Assembly: GCA_038317685.1 (NCBI GenBank)
Contig: JBBQBQ010000033.1
Coordinates: forward strand, 1 to 21,122
Length of the DNA: 21,122 nt
Direction: 5' to 3'
Source: JBBQBQ01 sp038317685
GTDB taxonomy: Bacteria > Desulfobacterota > Desulfuromonadia > Desulfuromonadales > DDH964
A model generated the notes under the pieces. The model saw nothing but the letters and a program-made list of their open reading frames with translations. It had not been told where the DNA came from and searched no databases. Both the position numbers and the translations under genes were made by a program. Positions 1 to 6,504 of the stretch are shown in pieces. Within the stretch, counting starts at the first letter, position 1. Each line of letters begins with the position of its first letter.

Positions 1-295
1 CGAGGACCCGCACCCGCACCCCGCGGTCGGCGGCCCGCAGCAGCACCTCGGCGGCGAGGATGCCGATATTGTCCGTCGACCAGATGAAGTACTGGATGTC
101 GATGCTGGCGGCGGCGCGATCGGCGAGCCAGGCCCGGGCCAGAAGCGACTCCTCCCCCTTCTCCAGGACCGCGGCGGCGCTTTGGCCGGGGTGGCCGGCG
201 GTCAGCCCGTCGAGCTGGGCCGCCAAGGGCGGCGGCGGGGCCGGCTCGACGGCGTGGGCCGGCAGGGCCAGCAAGGCCAGGCCGAGGAGCCTCAT
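1..295 (-). CDS. Phospholipase D-like protein, N-terminal part (runs off left edge)
   Basis: Reading the minus strand from an ATG at 295 gives a short hydrophobic leader (MRLLGLALLALPAHA, a likely Sec signal peptide) and then a segment typical of the start of a PLD/cardiolipin-synthase-like phosphodiesterase: LLARAWLADRAAASIDIQYF, then IWSTDNIGIL, then LLRAADRGVRVRVL. In this family the 'S-I-D-I-Q-Y-(F/Y)-I-W' strand and the 'ADRGVRVR' strand precede the first HxKxxxxD (HKD) motif. That motif would lie beyond the window edge, so catalysis cannot be confirmed. A GTG at 301 is an alternative start. No strong ribosome binding site is visible. Expected role: hydrolysis or transfer on phospholipids or other phosphodiesters outside the cytoplasm. 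It is divergent from the lipase operon at 520. Confidence 0.75.
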   Translation of the reverse strand, partial: MRLLGLALLALPAHAVEPAPPPPLAAQLDGLTAGHPGQSAAAVLEKGEESLLARAWLADRAAASIDIQYFIWSTDNIGILAAEVLLRAADRGVRVRVL

Positions 296-371
296 GATCA
301 CCGTCAGGGCAGAGCGGCCGATGCAATTAGTGCGCTGTGCGGGGTCCCTCATCCCCTTCCCTCCTCCCCTG

Positions 372-390
372 GGTCCGGCATCCCCGGACC
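372..390. repeat. Short dyad in a divergent intergenic region
   Basis: GGTCCGG (372-378) and CCGGACC (384-390) form a perfect 7-bp inverted repeat around a 5-base loop, between the divergent PLD-like gene and the lipase operon. An A-run (not a T-run) follows on the + strand, so it is not a convincing + strand terminator. It could be an operator or a hairpin. The rest of 296-519 shows nothing else recognisable. Confidence 0.3.
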
Positions 391-519
391 GAAAAAGAAG
401 CCTCTCGTTAGCCCGGTGATTATGGCATTCCCCTGGATTCGAGGCAAGGCCGGAAAGTCCCCCGTCCCGCGTTGACGGACCGCCCCCCCCATGCCATACT
501 GACCGCCATCGGAGGGTTG

Positions 520-1377
520 ATGCTGATTCTATTCACCATCTTGGCAACTATATTCGGGGCGGTGGCGCTGACGGTGCTCCTCTCCTACGCCATCACCTGG
601 TACGAGAGTGCCGACGCCGATCCGGCCCTGGTGCCGGGGCGCCTGGGCCGGGAGCAGCTGACCTTGACCCTGCGCCTGCTGCTGCGAGAGACCTGCTGCC
701 TGTTCGCGACTGTCCTTTGCCACCCCTTGGGCTGGCTGCCGCCCCGCCCGGTGCGCTTCGACCCGGCCGGCGGCCCGCCGGTCATCTTCCTGCACGGACT
801 CTTTCAGGATCGCGCCTGCTGGTGGTGGCTGCGCTGGCGCTTCCAACGACGGGGCTTACGCAACCTCTACACTCTCAACCTCCCCCCCTGGAAGAACCTC
901 GAAGTCCTCACCGAACGCCTCGCCCTCCTGGTCGACGCGGTGCGCCGGAATGGCGCCGGAGACCGGGTCCATCTCGTCGCCCACTCCATGGGGGGGCTCA
1001 TCGCCCGCAACTACCTGCAGCTGCGGGGCGGCGCCCGCAAGGTCGACCGCCTGGTCCTGATCGCCGTCCCCAACCATGGTTCCAAGCTCGCCCCTTTTTC
1101 GGTCTCGAACCTCGGCGAGCAGGCCCTGCCGGGCTCGGCCCTTTTGCAGCGTCTGAATGCCGCCGACCTGCCGTGTCCCGAGACGATCACAACGATCTAT
1201 TCCCGGCACGACAACATTATCCTCCCCTGGCAAAGCGCCCGCCTGCCGGGAGTCCGCAACTGCGAGCTGGCCGGGATTGGGCACGTCGGCCTGCTTTTCT
1301 CTTCCCGGACCCTGGACCTGTTGACGACCGCCTTGATCTCCCCCCTCCCGACGGAGCCCGGACATGACCACTCTTGA
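520..1377 (+). CDS. Membrane-anchored alpha/beta hydrolase (lipase/esterase)
   Basis: The start is taken at ATG 520, just behind GGAGGG at 511-516. An in-frame TTG at 472 would add 16 residues but has no ribosome binding site. The N-terminus (MLILFTILATIFGAVALTVL) is a hydrophobic signal anchor. The rest has the lipase/esterase order: oxyanion strand VIFLHGLFQ, nucleophile elbow HLVAHSMGGLIARNY (A-H-S-M-G instead of G-x-S-x-G), acid candidate in YSRHDNIILPW, and histidine in GIGHVGLLFS. Expected role is hydrolysis of ester lipids at the inner membrane or in the periplasm; the substrate cannot be read from sequence. It overlaps the next gene by 14 bases, which indicates translational coupling. 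A cofactor-free haloperoxidase or PGAP1-like esterase would look similar. Confidence 0.85.
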   Translation: MLILFTILATIFGAVALTVLLSYAITWYESADADPALVPGRLGREQLTLTLRLLLRETCCLFATVLCHPLGWLPPRPVRFDPAGGPPVIFLHGLFQDRACWWWLRWRFQRRGLRNLYTLNLPPWKNLEVLTERLALLVDAVRRNGAGDRVHLVAHSMGGLIARNYLQLRGGARKVDRLVLIAVPNHGSKLAPFSVSNLGEQALPGSALLQRLNAADLPCPETITTIYSRHDNIILPWQSARLPGVRNCELAGIGHVGLLFSSRTLDLLTTALISPLPTEPGHDHS

Positions 1378-1759
1378 AATTCACAGCACCCGGCAGGTGG
1401 AGATGATCGACGTCACCGCCGCGGTGCGCCGCGCCATCGCCGGCAGCGAAGTCGTCAGCGGCCTGGCGGTCCTCTTCGTGCCCCACACCACCGCCGCCGT
1501 CACCATCAACGAGAACGCCGACCCCGACGTCGTCGCCGACCTGGTCATGGAACTGAACAAGATCGTCCCCTTCCAAGACGGCTACCGCCACGACGAAGGG
1601 AACAGTGCCGCCCACCTCAAGAGTTCCCTCTTCGGCCCCTCCCTGACCTTGATCGTCGCCGACGGCGCCCCTTTCCTCGGGACCTGGCAGGGGATCTATT
1701 TCTGCGAATTCGACGGCCCCCGTCACCGCCAGCTCCACCTCAAGATCCTCGCCGGATGA
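1364..1759 (+). CDS. YjbQ / UPF0047 family protein (secondary thiamine-phosphate synthase-like)
   Basis: This 131-residue protein has the length and signature of the YjbQ/UPF0047 family: VLFVPHTTAAVTINENADPD near the middle, then a YRHDEGNSAAHLKSSLFGP segment (H-x-E-G-N-S-x-A-H), and a TWQGIYFCEFDGPR C-terminal part. The conserved histidines and Glu/Asp form the family's metal or anion site. E. coli YjbQ was reported to have weak thiamine-phosphate synthase activity when over-expressed, but the physiological role is unsettled. There is no signal peptide, so it is cytoplasmic. The start ATG lies inside the end of the lipase gene and the stop overlaps the next start (ATGA at 1756-1759), so this is the middle gene of a coupled three-gene operon. 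Confidence 0.93.
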   Translation: MTTLEIHSTRQVEMIDVTAAVRRAIAGSEVVSGLAVLFVPHTTAAVTINENADPDVVADLVMELNKIVPFQDGYRHDEGNSAAHLKSSLFGPSLTLIVADGAPFLGTWQGIYFCEFDGPRHRQLHLKILAG

Positions 1760-2898
1760 AATCCCGCGTCGCCCTGCGGCGGCTGACCAGCTACGAGCCG
1801 GCGGCGGTGGCGGAGGCCTTGGCCGCTACTCTGGAACCGCTCGGGGGGATGGCCGCTTTTGTCCGTCCCGGGCAGCGAGTCCTCCTCAAGCCGAACCTCC
1901 TCTCCGGCAAGGCGCCGGAGCGCGCCGTCACCACCCACCCGGAGTTGGTCCGCGCCGTCATCCGCGCCGTGCAGCAGGCCGGCGGGGTGGTCTCCGTCGG
2001 CGACTCCCCCGGGGTCGGCACTCCTCTCGCCGTCGCCCGGCGCTGCGGTCTGCTGGAGGTCATCGAGGCCGAAGGCGCTGCCTTCGCTCCCTTCGCCGAC
2101 TCGGTGCGGGTGCGGGTCGGCACCGGGACCTTTCACGAGCTGGAGTTGGCCCGCGACGTCCTCGACGCCGAGGTCGTCATCAACCTCCCCAAGCTCAAGA
2201 CCCATCAGATGATGGGGCTGACCTGCGCCGTGAAGAACCTTTTCGGCTCCGTCGTCGGCCTGCGCAAGGCGCGCCTCCACCTCCAGGCCGGAACCGACCA
2301 GGCCTTCTTCGCCCTGATGCTTCTCGAACTCGCCGAACAGATCGCCCCGGCGCTGACGATCGTCGACGCCGTCGTCGCCATGGAGGGGGACGGCCCAGGC
2401 AGCGGCACTCCGGTCCAGGTCGGCGCCCTCCTCGCCGGCGTCGCACCGCTGGCCGTCGATGCCGTCGCCTGCGCCCTGGTCGGCATCCCGACGAGCGCCG
2501 TATGGACCCAGCGGGTCGCCCTCGAACGAGGTCTGCCGTGGAGCCGCCTCGAAGACGTCCAATTGGTCGGCACCCCTCTCGATGCCCTGCGCGTCAGCGG
2601 CTTTCGCCCGGCCAAGCGCACCGACGTCAACTTCGGCCTGCCGGCCTTCATCAAACGCCCCCTCAAAAGCGCCCTCACCGCCCGCCCGGCCGTCGATGTC
2701 CCTGCCTGCCAGCGCTGCGGGCTCTGCGTCAAACACTGCCCTCCGGCGGCGATGACCCTCGACGAGAGGGGCCTGCGGATCGACTACGCCCGCTGCATCC
2801 GCTGCTTCTGCTGCCAGGAACTCTGTCCCCACGGAGCGCTGCGGACCGAGCAGGGTTTCCTCCTGCGGCTCAGCCGGTTTCTGGGGGAAAAGCCTTGA
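1756..2898 (+). CDS. DUF362 protein with C-terminal 2x[4Fe-4S] ferredoxin domain
   Basis: The 380-residue protein has an N-terminal DUF362 domain (residues about 5-300): VLLKPNLLSGKAPERAVTTH, SVGDSPGVGT, VVINLPKLKTHQMMGLTCAVKN. A bacterial ferredoxin-type domain follows: C318-x2-C321-x2-C324-x3-C328-P and C347-x2-C350-x2-C353-x3-C357-P, so both cubane clusters have all ligands. An extra Cys352 sits inside the second motif. DUF362 proteins are common in anaerobes and are presumed cytoplasmic iron-sulfur proteins; no reaction has been settled. Translation starts at the ATGA overlap with the YjbQ gene. Why it is grouped with a lipase is not clear from sequence. Confidence 0.92.
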   Translation: MKSRVALRRLTSYEPAAVAEALAATLEPLGGMAAFVRPGQRVLLKPNLLSGKAPERAVTTHPELVRAVIRAVQQAGGVVSVGDSPGVGTPLAVARRCGLLEVIEAEGAAFAPFADSVRVRVGTGTFHELELARDVLDAEVVINLPKLKTHQMMGLTCAVKNLFGSVVGLRKARLHLQAGTDQAFFALMLLELAEQIAPALTIVDAVVAMEGDGPGSGTPVQVGALLAGVAPLAVDAVACALVGIPTSAVWTQRVALERGLPWSRLEDVQLVGTPLDALRVSGFRPAKRTDVNFGLPAFIKRPLKSALTARPAVDVPACQRCGLCVKHCPPAAMTLDERGLRIDYARCIRCFCCQELCPHGALRTEQGFLLRLSRFLGEKP

Positions 2899-3294
2899 GG
2901 CGCTGGTGAGACCCGGGCCCTGACTTGGCCGGATCCCCGGATATATTCATTTCGCCGAATAGCCCCTTCAGACCCTCGATTTCTTTTTTCAAGGCGAAGG
3001 CTTAGATCTCTCGCGCCACACCTGCCTCGAACTGTTGCCAAAATATTGGTTCATCAGGCAAAAAACATTGGGTTGTTTTTTAAAATTTTGTTATGTTCTT
3101 TATCAGGGATAACCTAGCCATAGGCCCGCTGGACCAGCAATGGTCCTTTGTCCTACGTTTTAAAGCCCACCTCATTTCTCAACCCTCTTCTCCAAAGCCC
3201 CCCAAGGCAAGGGCCAAGACCCTTGTCGCACCGGCGGGAGAAGTTCTACCTACCGCGATCAGCATTGAACCAATTTGGATGTTGCGGCAACTCA
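2899..3294. other. 396-base region without a convincing gene, upstream of the sigma factor
   Basis: No convincing coding region was found here. The stretch at about 3030-3110 is clearly AT-richer than its flanks (T-run and A-run tracts) and likely holds the promoter of the sigma/anti-sigma locus. I cannot assign a -35/-10 pair with confidence. Around 3035-3057 there are small dyads (CCAA-4-TTGG, and TTGCC...GGCAA). One good hairpin is listed separately. Open frames continuing upstream from the sigma gene to 3148 lack family similarity in the added part and look like leader sequence rather than protein. Confidence 0.5.
3206..3227 (+). repeat. Hairpin in the leader of the sigma factor gene
   Basis: GGCAAGGG (3206-3213) pairs with CCCTTGTC (3220-3227) around the 6-base loop CCAAGA, giving an 8-bp stem with one G-U pair. 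It lies about 70 bases before the sigma start. No T-run follows, so it is a leader secondary structure rather than a terminator. Its function is unknown. Confidence 0.35.
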
Positions 3295-3855
3295 ATGGAT
3301 ATAGCCAGGGATAACCGTTACCTGACCGATCTGTTGCGAAGCTCTGCCGCAGGAGATGATCTGGCGTTCAAGGAGTTCTATACCTTGACGAACAGACGGG
3401 TTTACTTCTACCTCCTGCGTCTTCTTCGACACAAAGAAGCTGCGGAAGACTGCCTGGTCGAGACCTTTACCATCGTCTGGAAGAGCGCGGGCCAGTACGC
3501 AGAACGGGCCGCTCCAACCACCTGGGTACTCGGCATTGCCCGGAATATCGCCATGAATGAACTGCGGAGCCGGAAATACCATGCAGACATCGATGACCAT
3601 CTCGAACTCGCCGGGGGAGAGATCCCCGATGCGGAACCGATGGACCGCTCCCGCGTCCTGGACCAAGCCCTGGGGCTGCTGTCGAGAAACCACCGCGAGG
3701 TCATCGACCTGGTCTTTTACCATGAAATGAATTACCCGGAGGTGTCGGCCATGCTCGACATCCCCGTCGGAACGGTCAAGACCCGTATTTTCCACGCCAA
3801 AGCGGCACTGCTGGCTGCGCTGAAAATCATGAAGGTAGATCGAGATGCCATTTGA
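3295..3855 (+). CDS. ECF-subfamily RNA polymerase sigma factor
   Basis: This is a 186-residue sigma-70 protein with only regions 2 and 4. Region 2 (about 22-95) contains FKEFYTLTNRRVYFYLLRLL and the -10-recognition helix ending TTWVLGIARNIAMNELRSRK. Region 4 (about 120-172) contains LLSRNHREVIDLVFYHEMNY followed by the helix-turn-helix PEVSAMLDIPVGTVKTRIFH. The start at ATG 3295 gives the usual ECF length. The frame is open to 3148, but that extension is not sigma-like and no clear ribosome binding site decides. The gene overlaps the anti-sigma gene by 11 bases, the standard coupling for a sigma/anti-sigma pair. It probably directs RNA polymerase to this locus, and possibly elsewhere, in response to an envelope signal. 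Confidence 0.93.
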   Translation: MDIARDNRYLTDLLRSSAAGDDLAFKEFYTLTNRRVYFYLLRLLRHKEAAEDCLVETFTIVWKSAGQYAERAAPTTWVLGIARNIAMNELRSRKYHADIDDHLELAGGEIPDAEPMDRSRVLDQALGLLSRNHREVIDLVFYHEMNYPEVSAMLDIPVGTVKTRIFHAKAALLAALKIMKVDRDAI

Positions 3856-4477
3856 TCGCCAACAGCTAAGCGAACTGCTCCTCTTCTACGAAACCGGGCA
3901 ACTCTCGGTTAAGGAAGAGCAGACCGTCGCAGCCGCCCTCAGGGAATCTGTCGAGCTGCGGGAGGAATACGCGGTGATCGTCAGGCTCAGGGCGGACTAC
4001 CAGCTTCTGGAAAAGGCGAGCGGCCCCCCCGGGAAGGATCTTTTCTCCCGGATCGAACGCAACCTCCAGGACCATCCAACCCAGGCCCCGGCGGCCTCTT
4101 CCCGGTCTCCGGGCTGGGCAATTGGAGCGGCCGTCCGCCGTCTGTTTGCCTCCCCCGGGCTGGCCTGGGGGGTTGTCGCCGCCCAATGCGCAATCCTCGC
4201 GATCCTCTTCTTCACCCTGCCTGGACCGGCCCGGGTGGTGACCTTAAGTTCCTCTTCTGGTCAGCAGGATGGTGCCTACATCAACCTCATGTTTCGGGAA
4301 AATACCTCCGAACTTGAAATCCGCACCCTGGTCAGATCGGTTGGCGGAGAGATCGTCGGCGGGCCGTCGGAGACCGGCCTCTATCTCCTCCACATACAGA
4401 CCGAGCAGGCACTGCCGGAGGTCTTGAACACCTTGCAGCACGCGCCATCGGTCCGGTTCGCCGAAAAAAGGATGTAA
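3845..4477 (+). CDS. Single-pass anti-sigma factor with a protease-propeptide-like periplasmic domain
   Basis: This 210-residue protein is judged an anti-sigma factor from position, coupling and topology. Residues 1-75 form a helical cytoplasmic domain rich in Glu/Arg. Residues about 105-125 (PGLAWGVVAAQCAILAILFF) form one membrane segment. Residues 126-210 are extracytoplasmic. It lacks the H-x3-C-x2-C zinc motif of classical zf-HC2 anti-sigma factors; its only Cys is in the membrane segment. The C-terminal part (GLYLLHIQ...ALPEVLNTL...APSVRFAEK) looks like an inhibitor-I9/fervidolysin-type propeptide fold, and residues 186-207 align without gaps with residues 982-1003 of the S8 protease encoded at 6505-10386. 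An AAGG-type ribosome binding site precedes ATG 3845. The anti-sigma role is inferred; the propeptide resemblance is seen directly. Confidence 0.8.
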   Translation: MPFDRQQLSELLLFYETGQLSVKEEQTVAAALRESVELREEYAVIVRLRADYQLLEKASGPPGKDLFSRIERNLQDHPTQAPAASSRSPGWAIGAAVRRLFASPGLAWGVVAAQCAILAILFFTLPGPARVVTLSSSSGQQDGAYINLMFRENTSELEIRTLVRSVGGEIVGGPSETGLYLLHIQTEQALPEVLNTLQHAPSVRFAEKRM

Positions 4478-4548
4478 TGCAACCCGGCATCATCAGTTTC
4501 TGAGGGTTCCCTGAGGGTAATTATCATGGACAGCTTGGAGGAAGGCAT

Positions 4549-6492
4549 ATGGAATTGATCGGCAGCAATGGCCTGAAGGTAGCCAGGACGGTAGTGATCA
4601 GCCTTTTTCTGCTCTGGGCGGGGCAGGGGTTTGCCGGCACGACGCCGGCGGAACCCATAGTCACCTTCGACTCCCCCGGCGAAGGATTTGAAGCGACCGA
4701 AAAAAAACCGACGATGCGCTTCTCCTCCAACATCCCCGTCGGAGCGGCGAACCTCCTGGTGCTCCTCGACGGCGTCGATATCACCGGGGTTCTCGAATTC
4801 CCTCCGGGTGGCTTTGAGTATCGTCCCGACCAATCCCTGCCCAACGGCCAGCACCAGATTCACGTCACCGTCTACCGGGACGATGGGACTGAAGCCGAAC
4901 AGGAGTTCGCCTTCAGCACTCTCTACCGGGGCTTTTTTGACCAGGTCTCCAGTAACACCCAGGTATCGGCCGTCTATGAACAGGCGCTGAAAAAACCGGT
5001 CGGCGTTCCCCGACGGAACCTGGCGACCAACCTCGGCACCACCAATCTGGTCACCAAGGGAAAATGGGAAGTGGGATTCAATACCAACCTGCGTTACCTG
5101 GAAAGGAGTGCGCCGATCCTGGCTCCGGAAAAAAAGGGCTTCGACCTGGTCGACTACCGCCTTTCGGGTCGCTATGCGGGGGAAAATTTGGGCCTTCTCG
5201 CCGAGATGGGCGATCTGCAGCTCCAGGAAACCCAGAACACCGTCATGGGCCTGGCCCGCCGCGGGGCGCGGGCGGAGCTTAATTACCGAAGCTTTTCTCT
5301 CAGTTCCTTCATGGTCCAGAGCGAACAGGTCTTCGGCTTCGATGGCGGGCTGGGTCTCGACTTCAACGAAAACGATAACATCAAAGGGGTGGCCGGCGGG
5401 ATCAAACTCTTTTCCGACGCCCTCACCCTGCGCACCATCTACGTCACCGGCGGCGAAAAGGGGAGTTCCTTCGGTCTTTATACCGAGGGTGGGGACCGGA
5501 AAGGCGACGTCCTGGCCTTCGTCCTGCAGAATCAACTCCTCGACGGCAAACTGACGATTGGGGCAGAATACGATCTCTCGGATTTCGATGCGGATACCAG
5601 CGACGAATTTTCTTCGGAAACCGACCGGGCCTGGTCCCTCAAGGCAGGGGGGTATGCCGGCAATGTCAACTACCAGGCTCTCTATGAATATGTCGGCCCC
5701 GATTACGAAGTGGTCGGCAACCGGGGGCTGCAGCGGGACCGGGAAGGATTTACCGTCAATGGCGGGATCCAGAGCAGCCTGTATGCCCTCACCCTGTCCG
5801 GCTCCCGCTACGAGGACAACGTCAAAGAAGACCCGCTCTTTCCCCAGACCAGCGCCACCATGGGGATGGCCGATTTCTCCTTCAACCGGTTCCCGGCCTT
5901 CCCGATGGGACTGAGCGTACAGCGAACGATCATGGACAGTTCCATGGTCCCCGAATTCGGTATGCCGATCAAAACCTACACCGACATGATCGGCGCCCGC
6001 ATCAACCACCCAAGCGGGCCCTGGAACTTCAGCCTCAACGCCAATTATTCCAGGCAGGATGACCGAACGGACGTTAATTACGACACCAAGACCCAGACCT
6101 ACAGCTTCGTCCCCATGTACTACTCGGAGCACTTCTCCTTCACGCCAAGTCTCTCCTTCAACCGCTCCTCCGACGATACTTCCGGGACCGACACCGACAC
6201 CTACACGGCAACCCTTGACCTGCGTGGCGACCTCTTTTCCGGGAAGTGCCTCTATGAATTTGCCGGCACCTTCAATCGGATGGAGATGAGTCGCGACGCC
6301 ATGAAGATGGACAGCCTCAACAGCAATTTCCGCGTCGCTTACGTCCCGGGGACAAATTATTTTGGATTTTTGAACCCTTCGATAGGGTTGCGGGGACTAT
6401 ACAACAAAACGAACGACCGGCTTTCCCATCAATCGAATGAAGATTTTGCCCTGTTACTGGTCATTTCCACCAGCCTGGGCATTTCCCTTTAA
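4549..6492 (+). CDS. Outer-membrane beta-barrel protein with N-terminal Ig-like domain
   Basis: This 647-residue protein starts at ATG 4549 behind a strong GGAGGAAG (4537-4544). Residues 1-30 are a signal peptide (VVISLFLLWAGQGFAG). Residues about 36-125 look like an Ig-like domain (VTFDSPGEGFEATEKKPTM; ANLLVLLDGVDITGV; LPNGQHQIHVTVY). From about 160 to the end there are many alternating amphipathic strands rich in Tyr/Phe/Asn/Gly, and the last strand ends LLLVISTSLGISL, as in a transmembrane barrel closing strand (ending in Leu rather than the more common Phe). It sits 71 bases after the anti-sigma gene and 12 bases before the protease gene, so it is almost certainly co-transcribed. It may anchor, export or assemble the downstream secreted proteins. 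I do not recognise a named porin or secretion family. Confidence 0.82.
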   Translation: MELIGSNGLKVARTVVISLFLLWAGQGFAGTTPAEPIVTFDSPGEGFEATEKKPTMRFSSNIPVGAANLLVLLDGVDITGVLEFPPGGFEYRPDQSLPNGQHQIHVTVYRDDGTEAEQEFAFSTLYRGFFDQVSSNTQVSAVYEQALKKPVGVPRRNLATNLGTTNLVTKGKWEVGFNTNLRYLERSAPILAPEKKGFDLVDYRLSGRYAGENLGLLAEMGDLQLQETQNTVMGLARRGARAELNYRSFSLSSFMVQSEQVFGFDGGLGLDFNENDNIKGVAGGIKLFSDALTLRTIYVTGGEKGSSFGLYTEGGDRKGDVLAFVLQNQLLDGKLTIGAEYDLSDFDADTSDEFSSETDRAWSLKAGGYAGNVNYQALYEYVGPDYEVVGNRGLQRDREGFTVNGGIQSSLYALTLSGSRYEDNVKEDPLFPQTSATMGMADFSFNRFPAFPMGLSVQRTIMDSSMVPEFGMPIKTYTDMIGARINHPSGPWNFSLNANYSRQDDRTDVNYDTKTQTYSFVPMYYSEHFSFTPSLSFNRSSDDTSGTDTDTYTATLDLRGDLFSGKCLYEFAGTFNRMEMSRDAMKMDSLNSNFRVAYVPGTNYFGFLNPSIGLRGLYNKTNDRLSHQSNEDFALLLVISTSLGISL

Positions 6493-6504
6493 GGAGGCGC
6501 GACC

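Noticed and set aside
60..475. Open frames on the + strand across the PLD-like gene and the intergenic region
   Set aside because: They are low-complexity and overlap the minus-strand PLD-like frame, which has clear family motifs.
2899..3294. Riboswitch or small RNA in the leader of the sigma factor, and likewise in 10387-10596
   Set aside because: I looked for c-di-GMP (GEMM), cobalamin and similar conserved cores and did not see them; only simple hairpins are present.
3148..3294. Longer sigma factor starting at ATG 3148
   Set aside because: The extra 49 residues are Pro/Arg/Ser-rich and not sigma-like, and would cover the leader hairpin.
3103..3316. The 11-mer CAGGGATAACC occurs at about 3103 and again at 3306
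   Set aside because: Two copies only, one inside the sigma coding sequence; too short to call a repeat or attachment site.
4381..6132. 583-codon open frame on the minus strand opposite the beta-barrel gene
   Set aside because: No recognisable domain and low-complexity composition; the + strand frame has a signal peptide, a strong ribosome binding site and barrel strands.
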